The notes under the pieces were generated by a model that ran no database searches, was not told the origin of the DNA, and saw only the letters and a list, made by a program, of their open reading frames with translations. A DNA stretch of 64,000 bases, taken from Trichosporon coremiiforme (taxonomy: Eukaryota > Basidiomycota > Tremellomycetes > Trichosporonales > Trichosporonaceae). Position 1 is the stretch's first letter; each line of letters starts with the position of its first letter. Position numbers and translations under genes: made by a program. The DNA lies in the NCBI GenBank assembly GCA_039545355.1, contig BCJJ01000016.1:930001-994000 (forward strand), in the 5' to 3' direction. Below are positions 44,160 through 56,109 of this stretch, one piece after another.

Positions 44160-45853
44160 ATGGCATACCGACCACCGCATCGCCGTAATGTGCGGGCGGA
44201 CTCGTCCGCTGGCGCTGCTTCGAGGGCCCCCCACGCAGATTCCGGCAGAGCTCCGACAAACAAACGTACTCCACAGTCTGCATTACATCACCAATCGAGG
44301 CCGGCTGGCTCAGGAAACGACGTCGCTTTGGCGCGACCTCAATCTCCACCCGCTTCCCAAGGTCACTCGCGATCCGGCACACGCCCAAGCCAAGGGCGAC
44401 CAGGTCGACAGGGGGCAGCTCTCTCTGAACCACATGAACCACATGCACAAGGCCGCTCGACTGGAACAATAGATCGAGGGAATCTCAATCGATTCCGGCG
44501 TAATCCCTCCCAATCAAATTCGTTATCCCGCCATGTTCCCGACATGACCGACCGAGCCGGCGCTCAGATGACCGAGGTGACAACGAGGGAAAGTCAAGCT
44601 CATCCGATACGTAACGAGTTCAGGCCCGAATCATCACGTACATCGAGATTGGGACCTGCAGGACAGGTGCGTCGTCTCGGTGCAGGACCCCAAAAGCATC
44701 ACCCAACATTCGGCTCCTCCTTTCCACTGGAATCGCCATCATCTGATCTAAGACCTACGACTCGGACGTTCACGCCGATTCCCAACGAAATGGAGCTCCT
44801 TGCCAGCGTCTCCAGAAGCGGCGGCACTGAAGAGGGCGACGCTCTGAAATGCTTCGAAACCCAAGAGCGGCTTCGAGGTTACATCGACGAGAAGGTATGT
44901 TGGTCGCTGTGTCGTCTTGTGCCGCCCCGCTGACAGAAGATCCGCCGGTACCACTCCGGCCCAGAGGACAGCGCCGACACATTGAAGAACATTGTGTTAC
45001 TATTTCGTGCGTTGGCCCCCTACGCGGAAATTATGGGTTGTGTGCGGAATGCTGATCATCTTCAGGAAAGCTGCGCGAGGGTGTCATTGCTTCAGGACGA
45101 CTAGACGAATTCACCATTGAGCTGTTCGAGGAGTCGGTGCGGTACGCAATCCTCGCTCATGATCAGGCGCAGCTGCAATCAGCATTGCACGGGCTGGTTC
45201 CCGACCTGTACATGAAGGTGGATGAAAAGATCAAGAGAGAGAGCGGCTCGCGTGACGATATTCCCCACGTCGTCCGTCACATTCGGACTCTGTCCCTCAG
45301 CAACGGCAAAGGACGGAAAGACAACCGCGAATACTTCAGCAGCTTACTCCTCATATATCATCTCGTTCACTCGAGCCGAGAGGTATACCAGCGCACGTTG
45401 GAGGAACTCACGCTACCGCCGCTACCGCTCCTCCGGCCGCAACCGCTACCTCTGGACCCGCCCGACGAAACGGCCGACCTAGCCTCCCGCCTTTCCCCAC
45501 AAGCGCAGGACCGACCGCAAGTCTCGTTCGTGTCGGCCAAGTCGCAGTCGTTCGCTCGAGCGGCGGCTGACGCGCTCGCTGCAGAGCGGCTAGACCCCAT
45601 CGCATTCCACCGGCTCGTCAGCGGTGAGTTTTGCACCATCAGAGATCCGAAACCCGAAGCCCTCGAGCGGCTGTTGCTGTCATGGGCTGCGCCGCGCGTA
45701 CGAGAGCTCGCGGTTCCGATTTTCAAGAAGTGCTACATGTCTGCTAGCATCGAATGGGCTTCTTTGATTCTCGGCTTGGAGAAGAAGGGCGTGGAGGTGT
45801 GGGCCCTCGCGAACGGGTTCAGCATTCGGGATGGCATTCTCAAACTTAGGTAA
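44160..45853 (+). CDS. CSN8/PSMD8/EIF3K-like (SAC3-type) helical protein
   Basis: Three exons (intron 1 44895-44936; intron 2 about 45007-45066) encode about 530 residues. The first 200 or so are disordered, rich in Arg, Ser, Pro and Gln. The folded C-terminal part has LLFRKLREGVIASGRLDEFT, FEESVRYAILAHDQAQLQSA and YMKVDEKIKRES. Further on come YFSSLLLIYHLVHSSREVYQ, a Pro-rich spacer, KKCYMSASIEWASLILGL and the end WALANGFSIRDGILKLR. This helical layout (arrays ending in a short winged-helix-like strand) fits the CSN8/PSMD8/EIF3K or SAC3/Thp3 group of PCI-type proteins. That placement is by resemblance and not firm. Role could be in proteasome, signalosome or mRNA export complexes. Confidence 0.65.
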
Positions 45854-46566
45854 CTAGCATCGAGCAGACGCTCACGGACATACATCGTTGTACAATGGTT
45901 AGCACTGGTTATAATGGTCATGACATATCTTCGAGCACACCCATCACAGCACGGAGCGTTGGACATTCGTCGTTCTAGCTGCAGACCAGTCGCTGCAACC
46001 CCACTCTTCAACACCTTGGAGCACCTCGTTCTTGTCGGGCACTCGTCGTTCTTGTTCAAGGTGCTCGGATCCCAGAACCTCGTATCCAAGGCAGGCTGCC
46101 TCAACGCCGTAGTGCCGGGATGTTAAAAGCCGTCCTCCGTTCATGCAATCAGACGGAGCCAATGCCTGGGCTTCGGTGACGGCAGACTGTCTGACTGGTC
46201 CTCTACATCGCCCCGTCCGATGCCGCCAGGACAGCTCGGCGACTGCAGAAAGGAGGATCAGCCCTATCAGGAGCGATCGAGCCGTTCCTGTCTGCATCGA
46301 ACGCCGAACCGTTCCCAGGGGCCCCTCTTTCTGTAGCAGCCCACGTTTGGTACGAGCTGGCACTCGTGTTGATCGGCCTGTCCTCGTGATGCGTCGAAGC
46401 GCATATGCGAACGCCGACATCGCTCACCGCTATCCTCTCGATCACGAATCTCGAACATGGTTCCAGGGATGTACTTAATCACGCTGTTGCGGGGATGGGC
46501 TGCTGCGGAGCGGCCGTTAGCACGATGGTATGAGCACCTCTTGAGGCTGCATAAAAGACGATGCCG
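45854..46566. other. 0.7-kb intergenic region
   Basis: No gene recognised; short open frames on both strands only. Confidence 0.4.
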
Positions 46567-47052
46567 CTACTGTTCTCGATGCTGTCGCAGATGTCGTCGA
46601 TCGCGATCGGACATGATCATGTTGGTGACGCCAGAAACCGCTGGAACGCTATGTGGGGCCGGTGCCACGCTCGGAATTTCAGACGGTGACTCGCCACCCA
46701 GTATAACGAACTTGGCTTGTGGGTGGAGGTCGATGACAGCGTGCCTGGGTGGGTGTGGTGTGCGGGTTGCCTGGCAGCCTGGCGAGCCTGGCGGACGGTC
46801 AAGGCTGGAGGCCAAGTTTGCCTCCGTCCGCCGGGCCTCGTGCGCCTCCTGCGTCGTGTCGTCGCCGGTGATGCTCACCTTCCTCCTTTCCTCTTCCAAC
46901 CATTTACCCTCACCCTCACCCTCTGACAGACTTTGCTGCTCTGTCTGTTCTCGACGAGTGCGGCTACTCCTAATCTTACGACCCCCTAACTCTGTGAGTC
47001 GTGTTTCGACCCGCAGGAGCCAGTCGCGTCGCGCGCGCTCCAATGCAGTCAT
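46567..47052 (-). CDS. hypothetical protein, possible
   Basis: An uninterrupted 161-residue frame with a true ATG, 157 bases from the E2 gene and divergent from it. The start MTALERARRDWLLRVETRLT is strongly amphipathic. The middle is acidic and charged, and the end is hydrophilic (DRDRRHLRQHREQ). No family recognised. A 208-residue frame on the opposite strand (46457-47083) overlaps it completely, so at most one is real. I favour this strand because of the helical N-terminus. Confidence 0.35.
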   Translation of the reverse strand: MTALERARRDWLLRVETRLTELGGRKIRSSRTRREQTEQQSLSEGEGEGKWLEEERRKVSITGDDTTQEAHEARRTEANLASSLDRPPGSPGCQATRTPHPPRHAVIDLHPQAKFVILGGESPSEIPSVAPAPHSVPAVSGVTNMIMSDRDRRHLRQHREQ

Positions 47053-47208
47053 AGCCGGAGAAACCTCGAATCAGCGGTGCTGACTGTGCCCCTACCTGTC
47101 CCTACGTCCGCTCTTTATCCCTTGGCGTCTTTCAATCGATCTTGCCACCACTTTGTTACCGGTCACTCATTTCTCATCAAGTCTTTACACCTCTAGGTCT
47201 CTAGCATC

Positions 47209-48037
<829 letters not shown>

Positions 48038-49016
48038 AGTGCAGAAGTCACGCTTTAGTCATGCATAGTCTCTCTTTACCCATTCGCCGTGTGGCTTGTA
48101 TGCCTTCGACACTTATGCAGGAGTGGCCATAGCGAGGGACCCAGCTGCGTTCGACACACATGGCGATCCCGGACATCCATCGGACACGTACTGACGCAGC
48201 ATCATCAGCCGCGGTTTCCACCCGCGCTCCACTGACGCCAGCGTAACAATCCGATCGCCGACCGTTGAAGCGCTCCTTGACCTAATAGACTCACAGCAGT
48301 TTCGGGCCATTTCTCTGCGGACGGGGCGCAGCGGTACGCCTAGACTATGCGGAGTACGTGTTGATGAGAGTAGCAGGGACTCCGCAGTTCAGCTCCAGTT
48401 CCGGCGGTAAGAGGCAAACATCACGGCCTACCGATAAGAGCATCCTATATGCGCATACCATGGCTCGCGTATGGGAGTGTCGTGACGCAACTGAGACCTA
48501 GCCTGTTGGGCTGAATGACAAGGCGGCTCGGCCTATGCCATCAAGCATCGCTGACCGACCGCCCATCACCTGTGCGGCCGCAGACCTGTGCAGCGTACAG
48601 TGCAAGTCGGCTATGACGCGAAATTCCTCGTCGGGATCGATCACGTGACACGCCCTGTGCCGGTTATGGAGCAACCGTGGGAAACCCTGAAACTGCAGAA
48701 GTTAACCGCCGAGTCCGGGGAAGCTGTTTGACACTTCCGCGGTCCACTTCGTGGCGGTAGGATAGCACTCTCGTGGCCCGCTCGGAGGTGGTACGTCCGT
48801 GCGTTGTGCTCTTTTGACTGCCTCGTCAGTTCTTTAGCTGTCTGTCAGCACCACCACCTTCGCGCATCACCCTTTGCTGCCTTGGAAGACGTCACCACAT
48901 ATCATCCATTTCTCCTCTCTTCCAGCGGCATCCCACTCGATCATCAATCTCTGCCGAGAAGTCCGTCGTTGCCACCCCTGCTGAACCAACGTCTCCATCC
49001 GTCGTTTCCCTTCGTG
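48038..49016. other. 1-kb intergenic region
   Basis: Holds the promoter of the BRCT-like gene. No exon, RNA gene or repeat recognised. Confidence 0.4.
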
Positions 49017-50265
49017 ATGCCGTGGCAGGACTACAACAAGCCAGCGTGGTATCATGACCCGGAGCAGGATCTCACCAAGTTCTTCCACTTGGCGCTCGAG
49101 AATACCGACGACCACAGCGCTCACCCTCTCGCCGGCCAAGTGCAGCTGTCCGTCGCTGTTGCCGAGTTCTTGTACGATAATGATGTCGATATTACCATGT
49201 GTGTCGGCAACTCGGCTCCCAAGGGTGACTTCGGCGACAAGGCGGCCTTGTTCGTGCACAACGGACCCTTCCACCGGCACCTCGTCAAAGCGAAGGTCAG
49301 CGGAGTGAGGTTGATCGCTGAGGAGGGAGATAAAGAGCTCTACAGCGCACCCAGGCTGGGAGGCGTTCCGCGCCTGGGCGACGGGTTGGGCTGAGGAGAA
49401 GCTGGGTCGAGAGATGAAGCGACCCATGCGCCTGCAATTGTGGACGGGATCACGCCGGCAAGGGCTCGACGGCCTTCCCATGCCGTACTCTTTCGTTAGT
49501 GCCCTGCTATTTCGGAGCTGACCAGCTGACTGTGCAGCAGCAAGCGGCGATCGATCACTTGGCCGGTCAGTGGGCCAACGTCCCCGCGAAGCTCAAGGAG
49601 AACAATGCTCGCCGCCACTTTGCCCGCGAGCTGTCTACTTGTGCACCGCTGTTTGTTGTGGAGGGCAGACCATTCCAGATCATTGTGACGGAGAACTATG
49701 GCATGGACCCAGAGGTAACTGCCGACGTGCCGGTAAGTTACAACACATTCCTTAAGCTGACGCCAGCTCAACCCTGACCCTAAGAAACTGGCCCTCGTCC
49801 CTCAAGAGGAGGAGATCGCTCCCCTACAAATGACTCGGGCGTTGCCTGTGCGGAAGTAAGCCATTCTGAAAGCTATGATGACATCCCGCTGATGAGCAGT
49901 GCACCGCCTGGGACACTGTGTGCTCGAAGGTGCTATGGGACACGGACACCTGCCGTAATGCCGACCTCCTGGGGAGCGACTATCTCGGCGTCTTTTGGGA
50001 GTCGAGCGCAACATTTAGCAATGTGCGCTTCGCGTTATTCGGCATCAATGCTCATCTTCGCGACACACTGGCAAGCATGGTTATCGGGCAAGGTGCCGGC
50101 AATGTCACCGATGAAGTCACCCAGACAACCACCCATATCGTGGTCCACGGCTCATGGGCAGACTTCACCGCATCATCAATGTTCCAGCAGGCTGAGAACG
50201 CGTCCCAGGAGATCCAGACGTCCCCGTCGTTTGGGTCTGCCTGTGCATCAGAACTCGTGAACTAG
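49017..50265 (+). CDS. uncharacterised protein with BRCT-like C-terminus; frame break near 49335
   Basis: Starts MPWQDYNKPAWYHDPEQDLT. Exons continue FAYD-type alternation to DKAALFVHNGPFHRHLVKAK. Near 49335-49350 the frame must shift by one to continue WEAFRAWATGWAEEKLGREM, which clearly reads on. No good GT-AG intron gives this shift; a two-base loss in a GCGC run (SAHPGWEAF expected) would. Three further introns follow (the last at 49848-49899, GTGCGG donor). The end TFSNVRFALFGINAHLRDTL, GQGAGNVTDEVTQTTTHIVV resembles a BRCT domain (F.gv.f.l.g; tTHiV). Family not known. The gene may be a recent pseudogene, or the shift may be a sequence error. Confidence 0.6.
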
Positions 50266-50529
50266 TCACCGTTCGCTCCGGCCCTGGCCTCTGTTCAAAC
50301 TCCTGGTCCTTGGGAGAAACGATGATCCCCGCCGTGTGGAACATCGCACCCTTCACTGAGGCCCGGTTTGGACCAGAAAAGGATTACCACCAAAACGAAT
50401 GGAGCGAGTGAGATGCGAGCTGAATTGCCCGGAAGCTGATAGTCATCTGTAGCATACTGTACTGAACAGGTGAAGGAGAGCATCATACAGCAGACCGTCT
50501 TGGAGCTCGTCATACAACTACCCTTGACC

Positions 50530-51651
50530 TCAGATTCCTCCAAGGCGCCGCAAGATGGGGGCCCAGCCGCCCCAAGTGAACTTGTCTGCCGTCAGCATCA
50601 TGGCACGACGTGACTCAGCAGGATTGTAGTGGCAGTCGGTCTGATCGTCATCTTCCATCTCATACTTCTCGGGGCACTCGTAGTCCAACAGACGCTGGCA
50701 GTCGAACATGAGGCTGTGGCATCAGCAGGCGGCAAGGAGCTATCGCAGGGACGTACATGAGAGTGCTAGGGCTCTTCTCAGGATAGTAGTGGAGAGCAAC
50801 GAAAGCCTGTCATGCGTGTCAGCCAGAGCAGAACTCCGTTGTTGCCACTTCGCACTGACCTTGATGGACTTGAAGCGGATACGGGGGGAAACATGGGCAT
50901 TGAAAGACTTCTCTCCAACGCAAATCTTCATCGCGGACGCTGTAAACATTTGCATCGGTTGATTGCCACAAGCTACGCACGAGGAGCCAACCTCTCGCGG
51001 AGAACAAGCGAGTTTCGGTACCTGGATAGGCACAATGAAGGTCGGATAGTTCAGAGTAGGGATGTGCAGCGAGCGTGGCGAGCAGCAGCTGCCCAGAGAG
51101 GTCCATCTTGCCTGTTCCCATCATGCCAAGTCGAACGCAAACCACTCACGGCGGTCGTAGTAGATGTCGATAATATCATTCTCCTCCATCTCATACTCCT
51201 TCAAGATGCCCTCGTCAGGGAGGCGCTGGCCATCGTAGTACATGCTGCGACGTCAGGGGGGACTAGGCTTGGATAGCTCACGTCGAGGAAGAGGGCGACA
51301 TGGCGGGCCAGGTGAAGAGCTTGCGGTCGATGTATGCGAAGCCGGCCTCGACCTCAGCTTCGATATAGCGGGCAGCTCACCTTCAACTCTTGACGAATTC
51401 CGTTTCGGGATAGCACAGGAACAACTCCGTCTTGTTCCCAAACCGCAGGACCACCACGATGCAGCCTGGAATCAGTGTCATCTGGTTTGCGTTACGCCAA
51501 CGATCATACCTGTTGGCCATCTGAAACCTTTCTTCCAAACCTTGGCATCTTGGACCCATGGCTTCTCGTCAAAGGGGGATCGGCTGTTAGAAGAGGAAGG
51601 CCAGAGGGCAGAAAAGGCGCGTAAGAGGGCAGTCTGCTCGTCGTTGACCAT
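50530..51651 (-). CDS. tandem SUMO-like domain protein (member 1 of the cluster)
   Basis: The first part starts MVNDEQTALLRAFSALWPSS, then RSPFDEKPWVQDAKVWKKGF, a beta strand GCIVVVLRFGNKTELFL and the SUMO-type loop MYYDGQRLPDEGILKEYEME with NDIIDIYYD. The frame continues through short introns into a second, similar domain. That domain reads MKICVGEKSFNAHVSPRIRF, KSIKAFVALHYYPEKSPSTL, MFDCQRLLDYECPEKYEMED and DDQTDCHY, and ends WAPILRRLGGI. Both halves show the FDGxRLxDxxTPxxYxMExxDxIDxxY pattern of Rad60-SLD-type SUMO-like domains. Neither has a C-terminal Gly-Gly tail, so conjugation is unlikely. The splice after strand 1 of domain 1 is uncertain (a stop near 51378 must be avoided). Alternative: two separate genes, the second starting near MKICVGEK. 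Confidence 0.65.
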
Positions 51652-52286
51652 GCTGAAGTAGACTGGTTTGGTAGTGCAGATAGTCAGAGCTGGGTCAGGC
51701 GGGTCGCAAGTGGAGAGAGGTGGAGACTCGAACTTTGGACGAAGGATGGTTTGTCGAACAGCTACAAAGCGCCTGAGGAAGAATCTCTTGTTTTCTGAGG
51801 CGTTCCAAGGTGCACAGCCGCTCCACGCGGGGTGTGCACAGGGGTGTGGGTGGGCGTAGCTGGCCGAGACACCAGTAACCGACGCCCCTGTGTGTGTGGG
51901 GCGCGGGCGGTCCTCGATCGCACGACGACATCATGCATTGCGGCATCTTCAGCTTCTTCTGGGTTTCGTCACTGGATCACGGTGACCAGCATGTTCATTC
52001 TCCAAGCATTGCCAGACAATGACCGTTGCTCGAAGAATTCCCGTTAACGCAACCATAATGCTTCGTTTTGCCACATAAATTCCGCCATCGGCGAGGCGAC
52101 GGACACCGATGGATAGCGAGCTCCCGTATCATGCAGCTGGCTGTAACAGCGGCAGTTCATCCGAAGACGCATTACAGAAACGATTCAAACCTTCTCGAAC
52201 GTGGCTGATCGTCGGTGGCCCTACACAATGATTGCCACGGCGTTCACAGCGCACCGCCAAACATCACGCATCGCTTACAACCACCC
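51652..52286. other. intergenic between SUMO-like members 1 and 2
   Basis: Upstream of member 1. A GT-rich stretch (tgtgcacaggggtgtgggtg near 51834) is present. No exon recognised. Confidence 0.4.
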
Positions 52287-52879
52287 TTACCCGCTCAAAT
52301 CCCACTGGCCTGGAGCTGTCAGACTCACGAGCAAGACGAGACTCACGAGGGTCACGGAAGCAGTCGATGATGTCGTCTTCCTCCACCTCGTACTGCCTGA
52401 CTGTACCGTCGTCGGGAAGCTTCTTGCCGTCAAAGTAGAGGCTGAGACTGTCAGTATGGCGCGGAACGGGCCGTACGCACGTGAGCGCCGAGGGCGACAT
52501 CTTCTGTCTGTCGAGGACCTCGGACCGGAGATCGTAAGCGAACCTGGACTCGCTGTGAGTGATACTTCCGAGTGTCAAAGTACCTTGATACAGCCGAAGG
52601 TGGTGCGTACATGAACCCTGTACGCCTCTTTGTGGTTTCCAGCACGGACATAAATGTCAATGAAGCCTGCGACAGCGTAAGAGCTTGGGTAAGGCCAGGA
52701 CGGTACGTACCGGGAGGCTTCCTGTCGTCCACTACCCATGTGCTCGCCTCTTGGACCCACGGCTTCTCATCGAATGTGATGCGGGGCGGTCTGACGAGGG
52801 CGTTGGCGGCGGACGAGCCTGAACAGGGGAAGAAGAAGTCGAAGGAGACCGATGAAGGAGGATTGGTGTTGATCGGCAT
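52287..52879 (-). CDS. SUMO-like protein (member 2 of the cluster)
   Basis: Starts MPINTNPPSSVSFDFFFPCS. It carries the shared N-terminal block ITFDEKPWVQEASTWVVDD, then the SUMO-like fold: FIDIYVRAGNHKEAYRVHVR, TTFGCIK, FAYDLRSEVLDRQKMSPSAL, TLSLYFDGKKLPDDGTVRQY and EVEEDDIIDCFRDP. Short introns (31-45 nt) lie between these blocks. Intron 2 must skip an AG two bases past its CTCAC branch point. The tail is best read as PPGQWDLSG then stop at 52287, without Gly-Gly; reading through the last 31-nt intron gives a longer tail ending at 52264. About 150 residues. Own TATA box. Function unknown; a decoy or partner for the SUMO pathway is conceivable. Confidence 0.78.
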
Positions 52880-53223
52880 GACGAAGTAAGTGTATCGCTG
52901 GATGTAGATGTTCTGGACTTGCACACCGTGCGGGATGACCAGGCTTATATGCTGGTGTTGCGGTTTGGGCGCGGTCTGTCGTCATCGCTCCGCGCGTCCA
53001 TCTTACAGCATTAAACGATAATGCGTTCCCCGGCGCTGGGTTCCCAGGTCACTCCGTCGTGTCGAGGACGCAAGAAAACGGGACAACAGCCGAGTCGCGA
53101 CAGTTGTGCCACCTCCCGAGCCCCTACTGGACGACATCTGTTGGTGCCGCCCTACGCTGTAAGCTTCACAGGTAGTGGACGTTAGTTTGAGGCAGGACCT
53201 TCGACTAGTTGCATCGTGTCAGA
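52880..53223. other. intergenic between SUMO-like members 2 and 3
   Basis: Promoter of member 2 and 3' side of member 3. Nothing else recognised. Confidence 0.4.
52944..52950 (-). promoter_or_regulatory. TATA box of SUMO-like member 2
   Basis: ATATAAG on the minus strand, about 65 bases upstream of the ATG at 52879. Confidence 0.5.
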
Positions 53224-53953
53224 CTATTCGTCACTGAGGAAGGCGTCGATCAGGTCACCCGACTCCATATCGTACTGAGCGGGCGTAGAGTCGTCTCGGA
53301 GGCGGTGGCCGTCAAAGCGCAAGCTGCAGGTCAGCTTCATTCCTGCTCGCATACGCACATCAGCGCCTGGGAACCTCCTGCAAGGCCGTACTCGTTCGCA
53401 AACATGGCCCGCCAACGTCAGTCTCACAAGAACGAAGTTGACCCACCTTGATCACGCTGATCGGGCACCCGGCCGCATCGACGTAATAGCGCTTGCGCTT
53501 CTGCTTCGCTTCCATGCGCACGTTCAGCTCGATGAGACCTTCTGTCAGCGCCACTGACAGAGAGGAAGACATAGCCTTGGCCTTCGTCTGGGAGATCAGC
53601 GTCTTGGTCGGGCGAGGGGGCTTGGAGTCTCCAAAGCTGTGTGTAGCCTCATCCGCGGTCGAGGTTCGGTCTCGGGCGACCTCCTTGTTTGCCACCGCAC
53701 CATTGGTGCTCGCCTGAGTCGTCCACTGCTTCTGTGAGGTTCCCTGGGCGGGATGGGTCTGCTGACCCTTCCTGTTCCTCCTGAAGAGCTTCCTGAAGCG
53801 GGACGCAGCCCTCCTGATCTTGGACGGACGCTTGGCGTTAGCGCCGGCGGCGTTGCCGTTCGAGCCAGGCCCAGGCTGAGCAGCGGAAGTTGGCATCGGC
53901 GGTCGAGCAATGGTCTGGTTGTTAATGTGACTGGTGCAAAGAGGAAGGAACAT
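53224..53953 (-). CDS. SUMO-like protein with basic N-terminus (member 3 of the cluster)
   Basis: A long first exon gives either MFLPLCTSHINNQTIARPP (ATG 53953) or, better in character, MPTSAAQPGPGSNGNAAGAN from ATG 53896. A strongly basic stretch follows (KRPSKIRRAASRFRKLFRRN), likely a nuclear or nucleic-acid contact region, then a disordered spacer. The SUMO-like part reads LIELNVRMEAKQKRKRYYVD, ISVIK and, after introns, EYGLAGGSQALILRFDGHRL with RDDSTPAQYDMESGDLIDAF, and ends LSDE. The acceptor of the intron after ISVIK is uncertain, because the expected residues FAN before EYG have no AG in front. It lacks both the WVxDA block of the other members and a Gly-Gly end. Confidence 0.7.
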
Positions 53954-56109
53954 GTCGCATCATGCCGGTCGCAGCAGGACGGGCTATGGGCTGGGGGGCG
54001 CAGGTTAATCCATGGTGGGGGCGCTGTTGTGAGCAGAATCTGGGGTAGGGGGCGCTGTCCGTCAAGAAGTGCAGATCGTTGAGTGTAAGATGTCAGGAAG
54101 GAAGAGGCAAACTCAACAAAGTCAACTCGGCGTGAATAGATGAGGTGTGCAGACGGGACCAATGTCGACTGCTGTGGACGCAGGGTCGCACAGACGCCTC
54201 AGCCTGGAGCGCCCCCACGAACGCCCTCCTCACCATACCACGGCCGCCATCGATCCTCCATATCCATCTATATTCCACCGCAGTTTCTCACCTCAAGCGC
54301 ACCCCGATCTTGCATGCCAGCTAGCGAGCCTGCGATAAGCCCATCATTGCGTAACAAGAGGCCGGGTTGCAGATCGCTTATCGTAGCCAGCGTCGGCCGC
54401 GAAAGCGTGGTTCGACGCTATATTTGGAACTGCGCAATTCAGACCGTTATCGCTGCCGTTGACGAAGACTCCTTTTCCCGTGCCGCGGCTCTCCCGCCGA
54501 GCCCACCGAGCCCACCTGTATCCAACCTCCGTTCGCTTCTGGATCAGGGGCGCAGCAGACCATCGGGGTATAGTTTGGCGGCTTTGCAACAATTGCGGAG
54601 AGAAGTCGTGGGATTGCGACTGGCGACTGGAATGGAATTGCGGAGTCATGTTTTCCATGTCAGCTTTTGCTCCACTCGGTCGAACGGTCGGGCGACCCGT
54701 GGACTTCGGTACCGATTCCAGCTTGACAGATTCGCGCAGGAATGTGGAGCTGCGGCCGATCGTAGCCGTGTACGTTATCGAAGGCGTTCGTTACAGTTCG
54801 TGAGCTGGGGGAGCTGCATCTGAGGGGTTTGTAAAGCAGTTGGTCTGGAAGCGTTATCGCGCATCCATGTTCAATGCTGGGCAGCGGATGTATCGCGGTT
54901 CTACCGATGCAGCCGACGTAGCCGCGACGTGGACGCTGACACCGACATGAACATGACCACGCTAGCGAAGGTTAATTGCTTCGTGTCTGCGCTGCCTCCA
55001 CTGGAGTCAGCGCTGCGCGACTACGCGGCGTGCTTGGTGCGGCGTGGCTTGGACCCGACGATGCGGAATCGCAGGGTGTCTCACACAGGACCTCATTGAA
55101 CACAGGAACGGACTAGCTCCGGCCGGCGACTTGGAACGGCACTAGCGAGGCCGCGACAGGGCGGTCGAGGGGGGCATCGAAGGGGCAGTGGGCGCGGGAA
55201 AGGAGGCCAGGAGGAATGCGGAGGGCCAAACCTATCCAGCTTAAGCGTGAGATGGGAGGTACTAATGGCCAGGCACCGCAATCGTTCCTCCAGGGTCGGG
55301 CCCCTCGGGGTCGTGTGCACGGGGCCGGTATTAGCACCAAGGGACGGTCACGTTTCCCTGTCTCCGCTAGAGCCGTGATGCTGTCATCCTGCCCGATTCG
55401 CGTCGTACGTGTCGTGATATTCAGATCACTGCTATGTTACTTGGCCGGCGAAAACGCCGTCTGTTTGGGGCAGCTGACTTGTGAGTTCCCCGCAGTGGGG
55501 ACCGCTCAGCGTTAGCCAAGCTCAATGCACTCCACGGAGCCGAAGTATGCAGGAACGCCGCCTCCCCAATGTCCGTCGACGGCCGGCGGGGATGTGCACA
55601 GCGTCATGGGGAACGCCTCTGCGAACGCCGCCACCGCTCGCTACCGGTGCCGGAGAGTAACACCGAGGCGGATGAAACGAGACGCGGTGAACGGTCCGGC
55701 TGAGCCCGGAGGGAACGCCGGAAATGGCGAGGGCTGCTAGTGCACCTGACGCTGGCGCGTGCTTGGCCAATTGAAGGAGCAAGAAGGAGGGAAAGCGCGT
55801 GATAGCGCGTGATAGCGTCGTCACCCTGTGCGCTACAGTGGGACTCCTCGGTCAAACCTTTCGCGTGCTGTTCAAAAGATATCACGTCCTCTCCTTTCTG
55901 TGCTGTTCTATGCTGCTCGCCACTGCGCTTCGCTTGTCACAAGATTGTCACTGAGATGACATGCCCGGGTTCTAAACTACAATTACGGATTAGATTACGA
56001 TAATGAAAGAGGGGGTTTTAGTTACGTTTATGCTAATTCTGCTTAGTGCGCAAGCCGCAGTAGTGTGCACGGCCTGGCCCAATGTTCAAGCCCTGAGGAC
56101 GGAAGCAGA
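53954..56109. other. 2.2-kb intergenic region
   Basis: Several open frames up to 227 residues (54140-54823, plus), rich in Arg and Ser, with no domain; treated as spurious. A short duplicated phrase (gcgtgatagc) occurs near 55797-55816. No RNA gene or mobile element recognised. Confidence 0.4.

Noticed and set aside
46457..47083. 208-residue plus-strand frame overlapping the hypothetical minus-strand gene
   Set aside because: Low-complexity Arg/Cys/Ser composition; the minus strand looks more protein-like.
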